From Fredinandcohnia quinoae (GTDB lineage Bacteria; Bacillota; Bacilli; Bacillales; Bacillaceae_L): a stretch of 64,000 nucleotides of DNA. Location of the stretch: assembly GCF_022427965.1 (NCBI RefSeq), contig NZ_JAKTTI010000009.1, positions 1 through 64,000 on the forward strand, in the 5' to 3' direction. Below are positions 42,218-50,891 of this stretch, one piece after another. The first letter of the stretch is position 1; the number at the start of each line of letters is the position of its first letter. A model generated the notes under the pieces. It did not search any database. It had not been told where the DNA came from and saw only the letters and a list, made by a program, of their open reading frames with translations. The position numbers and the translations under genes are program-made.

Positions 42218-43486
42218 TTATAAGTCACGTAGTGCAATAATCTCACCAGTTGACGCATTTACCCCGTAATGACAATCCAGCTTCCCACATAATCGATATT
42301 GACCTTGCTTAGGATCAAACACATAATATGGTTTTAGTTCAAATCGTGTTTTCAATTTCTCAAAAGCTTCTTCTTTGCTGATTGTTACTTGTTCAGATGC
42401 TTGATAGTGCTCAAACATCTCGAGCATCAGTTTATTATCGATATAATTGATTGCCTCAAGACTTTTTCGTTCAATAATAATCGTGAGCTTTCTCTGGAAA
42501 ACACGATGGTCCTGTTTATTCATCCTTAATATCGCATGAATAAATCCCTTTTCACTATGTAAGGTTTTTAAAATCCACTTTCCCGAGTCACTCGGATATT
42601 CTCGGCATAATAAATCCTGGACAACAGCCACACATTTCTCCTGCTCAGACTCAGTTATTGGGTATGTCTCTAAGCTCGGTTCACAAGAAAATGCTTGTTC
42701 AATTGTGATATTTTCTTGTAGACTAATTGATTTTCGTTTAAAAGGGTTACCTTCAGCCACCGAATCCCAGTAAACTGTTTTATTTATTTCCAACGGTGGC
42801 CTCCCGTTGACAATAAATTCAAATGGAATCGTCGATTTCCCATTATTCGCGATATAAATTTCTTCCATTGCATATAGAGGAATTAATCGCTTTTGTTCGT
42901 CTGAAGGGAATTCTATTAATTGCAACTGTACCTTTGAAATATGTTCAATATCCTCAAGAGATAGTGTGTATGGTTCCTCCTTTATCATCTCCTCCGAAGG
43001 AAACGGACCATGCATAGAGAAAAAGGTAAGATTTCCATCCTGATCCACCTCTATTTCGATGCTGCTAGAAGGAGAAAGTGGTATATCGTTGATGCATTTT
43101 TTAAAATAGAGCCTGCCCTCTTCTTCCTTATGAAATTGAAAGTACTCCCCATATGTTAATCCTGTCTCCTCTTCAATCCATTTGAAGATTTGGTTCCTAT
43201 CGTGGTTGGGAAACCTTACTCCATTTGCATAGGACTTCCCACCAACAAAGATTACTCTCTCGTATTGATCTTTCTTCAAATTTAACTCAATAACCGCAGT
43301 GCCTTCCGGATTCGTATCTTCATCTTCATGTTCGACTCCATTAGGAAACCACTCCATACAAAATGTATAAAGCGTCTCATTAAATAGATTAACCTCACGA
43401 TAAAGCTCATGCCTTTTTAAAAAGTAATTCTCTAAACCAAATTTAACTCTTGAGCAATCTATTAGACTCTGTAACCTTGAATCCAT
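42218..43486 (-). CDS. YcdB/YcdC-domain-like protein
   Basis: A 422-aa protein without signal peptide or membrane helices. The end (YYVFDPKQGQYRLCGKLDCHYGVN then ASTGEIIALRDL) looks like the repeated YcdB/YcdC (DUF4901) domain of spore-formers, and an earlier copy may cover about 120-200. Role unknown. ATG at 43486 with GAGG about 10 nt upstream. Confidence 0.6.
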   Translation of the reverse strand: MDSRLQSLIDCSRVKFGLENYFLKRHELYREVNLFNETLYTFCMEWFPNGVEHEDEDTNPEGTAVIELNLKKDQYERVIFVGGKSYANGVRFPNHDRNQIFKWIEEETGLTYGEYFQFHKEEEGRLYFKKCINDIPLSPSSSIEIEVDQDGNLTFFSMHGPFPSEEMIKEEPYTLSLEDIEHISKVQLQLIEFPSDEQKRLIPLYAMEEIYIANNGKSTIPFEFIVNGRPPLEINKTVYWDSVAEGNPFKRKSISLQENITIEQAFSCEPSLETYPITESEQEKCVAVVQDLLCREYPSDSGKWILKTLHSEKGFIHAILRMNKQDHRVFQRKLTIIIERKSLEAINYIDNKLMLEMFEHYQASEQVTISKEEAFEKLKTRFELKPYYVFDPKQGQYRLCGKLDCHYGVNASTGEIIALRDL

Positions 43487-43498
43487 TAAACATTAACC

Positions 43499-44068
43499 TC
43501 ACTTCATTTTTTTCGCTTTGTTACGTAACAATAAATAAACAACAACAAATACGACGATTGCGCCCCCAACAATAAGTCCAGTTTGTTTTTGAATTCCGTT
43601 TTGCTTTTTAGTTAAATCGACTACCTCAGTTGGTGGCTGCCCTTCACCAAGTATTGTTAAATCTGCCGCTGAAGAGCTCAAGGTACTCGTTCGATCACAC
43701 ATAATTGTAATCAGAGACTTTTCACCATACATGTCCGATTCAGTCGCATAGACCAGGTATTCCGTACCCTCAATAAATTCGATGCCACAATCGCCACCAC
43801 CTTGACCTGTGGTAATAATAATCTGAGATTGCTTGACACCCTTCCACGTATTCATGACCTCGAAAAGAACTGATTTTACTGTATATCCATCTGAACTTCT
43901 TTTATCTTTGACACTAATGACTTTTCCACTAAACACTGCTTCTGAGCGTTTAAATTCTTCCTCCACACTTGATAATCCAGCACATGAACATGCACTCGTT
44001 GTTGTTGGAAAAGAACTGATTATCTGCAAAAAAACAATGACAATGACAATCGATGAAATTACCTTTTT
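43499..44068 (-). CDS. Surface-anchored TIMP/NTR-like protein
   Basis: A 189-aa exported protein. After the signal peptide the mature form begins with CSC (SACSCAG, near 27-31), as in netrin/TIMP-like modules, with later Cys in GGDCGIE and IMCDRT for disulfides. A C-terminal membrane helix (GLIVGGAIVVFVVVYLLL) followed by RNKAKKMK anchors it. GTG start at 44068 after GAGGTG. The protease-inhibitor name is by fold only; function in bacteria is unknown. Confidence 0.75.
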   Translation of the reverse strand, partial: KKVISSIVIVIVFLQIISSFPTTTSACSCAGLSSVEEEFKRSEAVFSGKVISVKDKRSSDGYTVKSVLFEVMNTWKGVKQSQIIITTGQGGGDCGIEFIEGTEYLVYATESDMYGEKSLITIMCDRTSTLSSSAADLTILGEGQPPTEVVDLTKKQNGIQKQTGLIVGGAIVVFVVVYLLLRNKAKKMK

Positions 44069-44080
44069 CACTACATCACC

Positions 44081-44449
44081 TCAATCATTTTGATCAGAAA
44101 GATACTCCAAAAGCAATGTTCGCGCCTGTTCGTAATGAATCATCTCCCTAGAAAAATCCTGATACTGTGAAATCTTCCCTGCAAGAAACGTATACTGGTC
44201 AAAGTATTCAAAAAATGTATAATGCAACATATCTATTTGGCCTTTAGGTATACTTGTTGATTTTCCTTTTAATACATAACCCAAAGTCCCTGCGATGTTT
44301 GCAAAATATGTATTCAAATCACCATTCAAACAATTATCCTCATCAGGAATTGCTTGAAATTCCTTTATGAAGTCTTCTTGAATTTTTCTTGTATCTTTAT
44401 ATGGAAATGGTTCATATAATTTCTTACTAATGTCAACTAATTGATTCAA
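44081..44449 (-). CDS. Uncharacterised 122-aa soluble protein
   Basis: A mostly helical acidic protein, rich in Tyr and Phe (HYTFFEYFDQYTFL), with no signal peptide, Cys pair or nucleotide motif. Start TTG at 44449 is supported only by a G-rich GGGGG stretch, so the exact start is uncertain. Its stop is 12 bp from the next gene's start, suggesting a shared transcript with the TIMP-like gene. Family not recognised. Confidence 0.6.
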   Translation of the reverse strand: MNQLVDISKKLYEPFPYKDTRKIQEDFIKEFQAIPDEDNCLNGDLNTYFANIAGTLGYVLKGKSTSIPKGQIDMLHYTFFEYFDQYTFLAGKISQYQDFSREMIHYEQARTLLLEYLSDQND

Positions 44450-44532
44450 ACCCAGCCCCCCTAGCTATATTGTATTAGGAATATTCGTTAAATAATAGTA
44501 GAAATAGATGCTACATAAAAATATCTCTGCAA

Positions 44533-44658
44533 TCCGGCGGGTTTTATACTTTATTCGGCGGCTTTCGGCAATTATTCGTCCGAAATGAAAATTATTTCGG
44601 CCAGGAATACACATATTCCGGCGGCTTTTCCTATTATTCCGGCCAACCGCCCTAAAAT
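44533..44658. repeat. 21-bp tandem array C (six units)
   Basis: Diverged units begin at 44533, 44554, 44575, 44596, 44617 and 44638, each 21 bp apart. Each starts with TTCGGC or TCCGGC, followed by an A/T-rich stretch often ending ATTA. It lies in the 254-bp gap between two minus-strand genes. Unlike the other arrays it is short-period and degenerate. Confidence 0.75.
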
Positions 44659-44667
44659 ATGTAAATA

Positions 44668-44702
44668 AAAAAACACATAAGGACCATGAACCATCCTTAT
44701 GT
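44668..44702 (-). terminator. Probable terminator of the MerR gene
   Basis: CACATAAGGA and TCCTTATGTG pair across CCATGAACCA, with AAAAAA before them on the plus strand, giving a T tract on the minus strand. Confidence 0.8.
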
Positions 44703-44703
44703 G

Positions 44704-45540
44704 CTAATCCATTAATCTTATTTTCATTTCAACAATATATTCACCCTCATCACCCTTGGTATAATAGCTCTGAGTGAACATTTCATAAATGTCCCCTGTT
44801 ACTTTTAATTGATGGGTCACAATATAATCCATCAACATTTGTAAGTGGGTGAAATACACTTCTGGTGTGAAAATATAGTATATACACACGTATCGCCCTG
44901 CTGGTATTTTTGCAACTTCAATTCCTGGAGACATGGTAGAAATTTGTTTATCCGTTAAGATTGGCGTAAAAATATGCGTGTAGGTGATTTCCTCAACTTT
45001 TTCGTATGGTTGATTAGAAATGATTGCACCGTAGCTATTATTAATAACTCCTTCTTCAAACTCAACGATTTTCTTCAATTCACTATAAGATGCATTTAAA
45101 AGATCCAGTGGTGATATATTTTTCACAGCCGTTTTTAGGATTCTCATCTCTACTTCTTCCTGAATGACTATCTCGCCAAACACTGGATAGTTCAACTGCT
45201 TTTTGATACGTCTTTTTACATATTTAATATTTTGTTGGACCTCTTTTAGCCGTTCCAGCTGTTGTTCAATAACAGCATCCTGTTCATTTAGAAAGAGCAA
45301 TGAATCTTCCCTTTGTAAATGCTGTACCTTTTTTATATCCTCTAACGAAGTTCCAATATATTTTAGAGACTTAATCAAATCCAAGTGATATAGCTGTGAA
45401 TCTTTATAATATCGGTAATTTGTATTTGGATCGACATACGCTGGTTTGAATAGGCTTATTTGATCATAGTATCTTAATGTTTGAATCGAGACATTCGCAA
45501 GTTTCGCTACCTCCCCGATTGAATAGAGTGTTTCTTTCAA
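44704..45540 (-). CDS. MerR-family activator (BmrR/BltR-like)
   Basis: A 278-aa regulator. The N-terminal winged helix is YSIGEVAKLANVSIQTLRYYDQISLF, followed by a coiled coil (about 75-115) for dimers and a C-terminal GyrI-like effector domain ending in VEMKIRLMD, which binds hydrophobic cationic drugs in BmrR. TTG start directly after the MFS stop, with AAGGAAG about 10 nt upstream, so the two genes are one operon. A MerR-type promoter precedes the MFS gene, so the regulator is autoactivated. Confidence 0.88.
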   Translation of the reverse strand: MKETLYSIGEVAKLANVSIQTLRYYDQISLFKPAYVDPNTNYRYYKDSQLYHLDLIKSLKYIGTSLEDIKKVQHLQREDSLLFLNEQDAVIEQQLERLKEVQQNIKYVKRRIKKQLNYPVFGEIVIQEEVEMRILKTAVKNISPLDLLNASYSELKKIVEFEEGVINNSYGAIISNQPYEKVEEITYTHIFTPILTDKQISTMSPGIEVAKIPAGRYVCIYYIFTPEVYFTHLQMLMDYIVTHQLKVTGDIYEMFTQSYYTKGDEGEYIVEMKIRLMD

Positions 45541-46731
45541 CTAGAACACTTCCTTCACTTTCGTAGCTTCAGCCTTTTTTAAATGTGCTGGTTGTTTCCA
45601 AACAATTGCAAGCGCGATACCGACTACTAAAAATACAGCCGCAAAATAAAACGGATAGTTCAAATTAATATCAAATAAGATTCCACCGACAATGGGTCCA
45701 AAGACATTTCCGATACTTGTAAACATCGAGTTCATTCCACCTACAAAGCCCTGCTCATCACCTGCAATTTTTGATAAATACGATGTAACAGCAGGCCTCA
45801 TTAAATCAAACCCAACAAAGATAACGGCAGTTACAAGAAGAATGCTTAGATAGGTGTTAACAATTGTCATAAAAAACACTAAGATTGTTGAAAAAATAAG
45901 ACTGTAACGAATCAATCGAATTTCTCCAAGGCGCATCGTTAAACGGTCAAATAAAGCAACCTGTGCAACAGCACCGATTATTGCCCCTCCAGTAATGGCT
46001 ATTGCGATATCCTTTGGAGTGAAGCTGAATTTATGGTCAACAAACAATGAAAATAAAGACTCAAATGCTGCTAAACCAAATGAAGAGATTAAAATAATCA
46101 TAAAAGCAATAAAATACATCGGTGCAAAAATGCGTTTAACCCCTGACTTCTCTTTTAGTGACACTTCCTCGTGATTCCGTTCCGGTTCCCTTAATGTAAT
46201 CATAGATAGAATTGCCGCAACTAGTGCAAGTATTGCCGCTGAAAAGAAAGGGATTCGCGGGCCAATTTCTGCTAAGAACCCACCAATTCCTGGACCGATA
46301 ATGAAACCAGTAGAAATAGCAGCTGACATATATCCAAGTGCTTTTGGACGCTTTTCAATTGTTGTAATATCGGCGATAAATGCTGTTACAGCTGGCATGA
46401 TGAAGGCAGCACTGATTCCTCCGAGCATACGAGATATGAAGAGCATTTCTACTGTTTTACCAATCCCAAATAAATATTCAGACACACTGAAAAATAATAA
46501 TCCAATGACAATCATTTTTTTTCGTCCAATTGTGTCTGCCCATCGTCCGGCAATCGGAGATGCAATTAATTGTGTCACTGCAAATGCAGCGACCATATAA
46601 CCGACAACGGATCCTGATAAATTTAATTCATTCATGATCGTCGGCAAGACTGGTATCACAAGCCCTATTCCTAAAAATGCTATAAATAAATTTGTTAATA
46701 AAATCGCTAATGATATATTTGGCTTTCTCAT
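45541..46731 (-). CDS. MFS multidrug efflux protein (Bmr/Blt/NorA-like)
   Basis: A 396-aa 12-helix drug/H+ antiporter. Motif A is GRWADTIGRKKMI between helices 2 and 3, motif D1 is near GIGLVIPVLPTI, and motif C (antiporter signature) is YMSAAISTGFIIGPGIGG. Resembles B. subtilis Bmr and Blt. ATG at 46731 has GGAG about 8 nt upstream; the frame extends into the upstream repeat element but without a start signal. Co-transcribed with the MerR gene. Confidence 0.88.
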   Translation of the reverse strand: MRKPNISLAILLTNLFIAFLGIGLVIPVLPTIMNELNLSGSVVGYMVAAFAVTQLIASPIAGRWADTIGRKKMIVIGLLFFSVSEYLFGIGKTVEMLFISRMLGGISAAFIMPAVTAFIADITTIEKRPKALGYMSAAISTGFIIGPGIGGFLAEIGPRIPFFSAAILALVAAILSMITLREPERNHEEVSLKEKSGVKRIFAPMYFIAFMIILISSFGLAAFESLFSLFVDHKFSFTPKDIAIAITGGAIIGAVAQVALFDRLTMRLGEIRLIRYSLIFSTILVFFMTIVNTYLSILLVTAVIFVGFDLMRPAVTSYLSKIAGDEQGFVGGMNSMFTSIGNVFGPIVGGILFDINLNYPFYFAAVFLVVGIALAIVWKQPAHLKKAEATKVKEVF

Positions 46732-46751
46732 TTTCTTTCTCCTTCTTTTAG

Positions 46752-46912
46752 AGGATGTCAAAAAGTCCGGTAAAAATGACACATCGAATTTCTTCGTTGG
46801 CTTGCTTTTCCGCTGCTCACGTATTAACTACATACGTTCCGCTGCTCAAAGCTTCGCCGCCTCGAACTTCTCGGTCCTTTTTATCCTCCTTTTTGAACAC
46901 GGACTTATAAAA
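46752..46912. mobile_element. MITE-like element in the MFS 5' leader
   Basis: A roughly 160-bp element with imperfect terminal inverted repeats: the left end AGGATGTCAAAAAGTCCGG resembles the complement of the right end GTGTTCAAAAAGGAGGATAA. Internally it has CCGCTGCTC repeated (46811 and 46839). It contains no gene. It lies between the promoter and the ribosome site of the MFS gene. I believe similar elements are dispersed in Bacillus genomes, but only one copy is here. Confidence 0.6.
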
Positions 46913-46926
46913 AACTTATAAGAACC

Positions 46927-46957
46927 AATATAAACCCTATAGCTACAATAGAGTCAA
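46927..46957 (-). promoter_or_regulatory. MerR-type promoter of the MFS-MerR operon
   Basis: -35 TTGACT (46952-46957) and -10 TATATT (46927-46932) are separated by 19 bp, the stretched spacing typical of MerR-activated promoters. The spacer contains the dyad ACTCTAT-N7-ATAGGGT. The regulator should bind here and realign the promoter when drug is present. Confidence 0.8.
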
Positions 46958-46968
46958 TCTTTTTGGTT

Positions 46969-47003
46969 AAAAAAAGAGAAGTCCCATTTTCAGGAACTTC
47001 TTG
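46969..47003 (-). terminator. Terminator of the SDR-MarR-SDR operon
   Basis: GAAGTTCC pairs with GGGACTTC (one wobble) across TGAAAAT, then seven T on the minus strand. Confidence 0.85.
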
Positions 47004-47037
47004 ATCAAAGTAATTTTCTATGTCGATTAATGAAAAA

Positions 47038-47772
47038 TTATTGTGCAGTTATCCCGCCATCAACTACGAACTCAGAACCAGTACTGTAGCTTGACTCATC
47101 TGAAGCAAGGTATAATACAAGGTTTGAAACCTCTTCTGGTTTTGCTACTCTCTTATTAGGGATGAATTTTGCAAATTCTTTAATTGCATCTTTTGCATCG
47201 CCTTGTAATAACATTGGAGTTTCAATTACACCTGGGTGAACTGAATTTACACGAATACCATAATGAGCCAATCCAAGTGCACCTGCTTTTGTCATCCCAC
47301 GTACAGCGAATTTTGAATCAGTATATCCAATTGCACCACCAACAAGACCATTAATAGATGAGATGTTAACGATTGAGCCACCCTCAGCCTTTTTCATTGA
47401 TGGAATTACGGACTTCATGCCAAGGAATACTGACACTTGGTTAATATCAATAATTCTTCTATATTCCGCTTCCGTTGTTTCCTCAATTGGTTTATTCATT
47501 GTGATACCTGCATTATTGACTAATACACTTACAGGACCAAATGCTTTTTCAGTTTCAGCAATTACTTCTTTCCAATTATCTTCCTTCGTTACATCAAGTT
47601 TTAAGAATTTAGCATTTTCTCCTAGCTCAGTAGCTAATGCTTGTCCTTCTTGTTCAAGGATATCAGCAATCATAACCTTTGCGCCTTCCTTAACAAATAA
47701 TCGAACGTGAGAAGCTCCCATTCCACGTGCTCCACCTGTAACGATTGCTACTTTTCCAGCTAATCTACTCAT
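47038..47772 (-). CDS. SDR family oxidoreductase (third gene of operon)
   Basis: A 244-aa short-chain dehydrogenase. The cofactor site is TGGARGMG (12-19), then NNAG, the catalytic Ser in ISSIN, and Tyr/Lys in YTDSKFA. The C-terminal VDGGITAQ is standard. NAD(P)-dependent; substrate unknown. It is the last gene of an operon with another SDR and a MarR regulator. Confidence 0.87.
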   Translation of the reverse strand: MSRLAGKVAIVTGGARGMGASHVRLFVKEGAKVMIADILEQEGQALATELGENAKFLKLDVTKEDNWKEVIAETEKAFGPVSVLVNNAGITMNKPIEETTEAEYRRIIDINQVSVFLGMKSVIPSMKKAEGGSIVNISSINGLVGGAIGYTDSKFAVRGMTKAGALGLAHYGIRVNSVHPGVIETPMLLQGDAKDAIKEFAKFIPNKRVAKPEEVSNLVLYLASDESSYSTGSEFVVDGGITAQ

Positions 47773-47784
47773 TGTTATTTCCTC

Positions 47785-48234
47785 CTAGTTTGTACCATTT
47801 TGATTTTTTCTGTCTTGTATACCCCGTACTAATTTTTCCTGGATCATTAAATATTGCTTTAGTTCTTCATCACTTAAGACTTCGAAGTGCTCCATAAACA
47901 TTTCTTTACCAATTTCATGAGCATCTTTTAATGCCTTTTCTCCAGCTGATGTGATTTTTAACCGGATTGTTCTTCGGTCATTTTCATCATAAAGTCTTTC
48001 AGCGAGCCCCAGATTAACTAACTTTGTGGCAATATTCGTCATAGCGCCCTTCGTATAGCCTATCATCTCTGCTAGTTCTACCTGCTTTTGAGGGCCCTTA
48101 ATCCGTAGTTCACTCAATACTAAAATCGGTGATATCCCAAGTGGATATTGGAAAGCTTTTGTGAATCTGATAATGTTCTCATTATTCATTTGTTCAATCG
48201 CATGAATAAGTTTAAAAATACTCGTTTGTTTCAT
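47785..48234 (-). CDS. MarR-family transcriptional regulator
   Basis: A 149-aa winged-helix regulator: ELAEMIGYTKGAMTNIATKLVNLGLAERLYDENDRR holds the recognition helix and wing (DRR). ATG at 48234 (MKQTSIFKL) follows GAGAGG; the longer start at 48249 overlaps that site. No conserved Cys, so it is not an OhrR-type thiol sensor. It likely represses its own operon at the paired TAGTTTA operators ahead of the first SDR gene. Confidence 0.85.
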   Translation of the reverse strand: MKQTSIFKLIHAIEQMNNENIIRFTKAFQYPLGISPILVLSELRIKGPQKQVELAEMIGYTKGAMTNIATKLVNLGLAERLYDENDRRTIRLKITSAGEKALKDAHEIGKEMFMEHFEVLSDEELKQYLMIQEKLVRGIQDRKNQNGTN

Positions 48235-48261
48235 ATAAATCCTCTCCATAACTCGAGAGTA

Positions 48262-49017
48262 TTAGTGAAGCATTATTGAACCACCATCAACCATGATCGT
48301 TTGACCAGTAATATATTGGGAATCTTCAGAAGCTAGGAATACTGCCACACGGCCGATATCTTGTTCTACATCACCAAAACGTCCCATTGGAATTTTACTT
48401 CTAACTGCTTCATAATATTCAGGTTGTGCTTTTGACCATGCTTCAACACCAGGTGAATAAGCAATTGGACTAATTAAATTTACATTAATTCCGAATCTGC
48501 CCCATTCATTTGCAGCCACACGTGAGATCCCACGAATCGCTTCTTTCGCAGCAGCATAAGCACCTTGTGTTTCATGACCAGCAAGACCAGCCCCAGAAGC
48601 AAAATTAATTACATTTCCTTTTGTTTCTTTTAAATATGGAAGTGCAGCTTGCATTAAATAGAATGTTGGATAGAATCCTGTTCCAAATGATAAATCTAAA
48701 TCAGCTTGTGTTGTGTCTTCAATTGTTACTTGTTTTGAAGCATGTGCATTATTTACTAATACATCTAGTTTACCGTATTTTTCAACAACTGTTTTGATAA
48801 TTTGTCCAAGATTTTCGCGATCCATTAGGTTAGCCTGAAGAAACATAGATTTTGGAGAAATCGCTTGCAATTCTTTCTCCATTGCTTTACCAGTTTCTTC
48901 GTTAAGGTCGACAATTGCAACAATTGCTCCTTCTTTAACCATTGCCTTCGCCATACCACTACCGATTCCACCGGCACCACCAGTAATAATGACTACTTTG
49001 TCTTGTAATTTTCCCAC
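48262..49017 (-). CDS. SDR family oxidoreductase (first gene of operon)
   Basis: A 251-aa short-chain dehydrogenase with cofactor site TGGAGGIGSG, NNAHAS, and catalytic Tyr/Lys in YAAAKEAI. The usual catalytic Ser lies in NFASGAG. It ends with IMVDGGSIMLH. GTG at 49017 is preferred: AGGAG sits 9 nt before it, whereas the ATG at 49026 directly abuts the ribosome site. Substrate unknown. Confidence 0.87.
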   Translation of the reverse strand: MGKLQDKVVIITGGAGGIGSGMAKAMVKEGAIVAIVDLNEETGKAMEKELQAISPKSMFLQANLMDRENLGQIIKTVVEKYGKLDVLVNNAHASKQVTIEDTTQADLDLSFGTGFYPTFYLMQAALPYLKETKGNVINFASGAGLAGHETQGAYAAAKEAIRGISRVAANEWGRFGINVNLISPIAYSPGVEAWSKAQPEYYEAVRSKIPMGRFGDVEQDIGRVAVFLASEDSQYITGQTIMVDGGSIMLH

Positions 49018-49037
49018 GTCTGCCATCTCCTCGCAAT

Positions 49038-49081
49038 TAGTTTAACACTAAACTATTCGAATATAGTTTACCACTAAACTA
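49038..49081 (-). promoter_or_regulatory. Paired MarR-type operators
   Basis: Two perfect inverted repeats, TAGTTTA-ACAC-TAAACTA (49038-49055) and TAGTTTA-CCAC-TAAACTA (49064-49081), with centres 26 bp apart. They lie right before the first SDR gene. Confidence 0.8.
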
Positions 49082-49105
49082 ATTTTTTTAATAGTAAATT
49101 GCACA

Positions 49106-49137
49106 ACAAAAAACCACCGAAATATTTTTCGATGGTT
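49106..49137 (-). terminator. Terminator of bmrCD
   Basis: AACCACCGAAA pairs with TTTCGATGGTT (one mismatch), with TTTTTT on the minus strand. Confidence 0.75.
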
Positions 49138-49154
49138 CTTTCGTTCACTTACTA

Positions 49155-50891
49155 CTATACGCTTAGTGACTTCGCCTGCATTTGGTACATTTGTTCATAA
49201 ATACCGCCTTGGGCTAATAATTCGTCATGTGTGCCTTGTTCTTTAATGACACCACGATCTAGGACTAGGATGCGATCTGCGTTTTTAATCGTTGAAAGAC
49301 GGTGGGCAATGATAAATGTTGTCCGGCCTTTCTTTAATACATCCATCGCATGCTGGATAATTTCTTCTGTCTCTGTATCAATATTTGATGTTGCTTCATC
49401 CAAAATTAAAATCGCTGGGTCAAATGCTAGAGCGCGCGCAAATGAAATAAGCTGTCTCTGTCCAGATGAAAGCGTGCTCCCTTTTTCAACAACAGGCTCA
49501 TCAATTCCTTTTTCAAGATGACCTAGTACACGGTCTGCACCAACCGCTCTTAGCGATTCCTCAACCTTTTCTCTTGTGATTTTCGGATCATTTAAGCTGA
49601 CATTTGAAGCAATTGTTCCCGTAAATAAATATGGATCCTGTAATACAATTCCCATATGTTGACGCATTGTCTGTCTAGGGACAGAGGTAATGTCTACACC
49701 GTCAATATAAATTTTCCCTTTTGATGGGTCATAGAATCGGAATAGTAAATTCATAATCGAGCTTTTTCCAGATCCCGTATGTCCGACAAGCGCAACTGTT
49801 TCTCCACGATTTGCTTTGAAGAATAAATGTTTCAACACATATTCATCATCTTTATACGCAAATGAGACATCTTCAAATTCAACATTTCCCTCATATCTCG
49901 GCATAGTTTCCTCTGAAACTTTCTCACCAGGTGTATCTAACACTTCAAATACACGCTTGCCTGCAACGAGTGAACGCTCGAGCTGCGAAAACTGGTTAAC
50001 CACATTCGTAATCGGATTGAACAATTTTGTTAAATAATCAACGAAGGCATATAGTGTACCCGCTGACACAATTTCCACTGCGTTTAACGATTGTGTCCCA
50101 AAGTAAATAATGAATATGGTAAACATAATCAAACGTAATGTATTGACTAAGTTAAATGAAGTCGCCGAATCTAGAAACAATAATTTTCGCCCATATGCAT
50201 AATGAGTCTCATTCATCTCATCAAATTCCTTCGTCATTTGCTTCTCACGTCGAAAAGCTTGAATAATTGTCATCCCTTGAATCGATTCATTAATCATCGC
50301 ATTAAGGTCGGCAATTTTTGTACGAATGACTTGATTGTATTGTGCTGCAAATTTTCGATATACAATCATCCATAGATACACGATTGGAATCATTACTAAG
50401 GCAATCATCGCCATTTTCCAATTTAAAATAAACAATGCGATATATACGCCCGCAATCGAAATAAAGCTTGTTGCAAAATTAGCAAGCACCTGTACATATA
50501 AATTCCGCAATGCTTCTGTATCATTCGTAACACGTGCGACAACTTTACCTGCTGGCAGATGATCAAAATATTGGATCGGCAACGTTTGAATATGAGCAAA
50601 TACATCTTGACGTAATTTTTGTACGACGCGGTTTGCTCCCACCTGCAAATAAATATACATGAAATAACGTAAAATCGCGGTTGCAATTGCTAAGATCAAA
50701 AATAAACATAACAACCAAGCAATTGGTTTTATTTCTATTTTCCCTATAACCATATATTCATCGATAATATGCTTTGCAATGAATGGGCCAGCAAGCTCTG
50801 TAAATACCGCTACTGTTAAGAAAAATAATCCAAGGAAAATGGGTCTCTTAAAATACATCGCATATTTTGTTAATCGTTTACTCGTACTCAT
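49155..50891 (-). CDS. bmrD: ABC exporter half BmrD/YheH-like
   Basis: A 578-aa half-transporter: six helices, then NBD with Walker A GHTGSGKS (near 372), a degenerate signature LSSGQRQL, Walker B ILILDEATSNID with catalytic Glu, and H-loop IIAHRLS. It partners with the upstream BmrC half. The B. subtilis protein is about 673 aa with an extra extracellular domain; here the loop after helix 1 is short and that insertion is missing. Overlaps bmrC by 4 nt (ATGA). Confidence 0.87.
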   Translation of the reverse strand: MSTSKRLTKYAMYFKRPIFLGLFFLTVAVFTELAGPFIAKHIIDEYMVIGKIEIKPIAWLLCLFLILAIATAILRYFMYIYLQVGANRVVQKLRQDVFAHIQTLPIQYFDHLPAGKVVARVTNDTEALRNLYVQVLANFATSFISIAGVYIALFILNWKMAMIALVMIPIVYLWMIVYRKFAAQYNQVIRTKIADLNAMINESIQGMTIIQAFRREKQMTKEFDEMNETHYAYGRKLLFLDSATSFNLVNTLRLIMFTIFIIYFGTQSLNAVEIVSAGTLYAFVDYLTKLFNPITNVVNQFSQLERSLVAGKRVFEVLDTPGEKVSEETMPRYEGNVEFEDVSFAYKDDEYVLKHLFFKANRGETVALVGHTGSGKSSIMNLLFRFYDPSKGKIYIDGVDITSVPRQTMRQHMGIVLQDPYLFTGTIASNVSLNDPKITREKVEESLRAVGADRVLGHLEKGIDEPVVEKGSTLSSGQRQLISFARALAFDPAILILDEATSNIDTETEEIIQHAMDVLKKGRTTFIIAHRLSTIKNADRILVLDRGVIKEQGTHDELLAQGGIYEQMYQMQAKSLSV

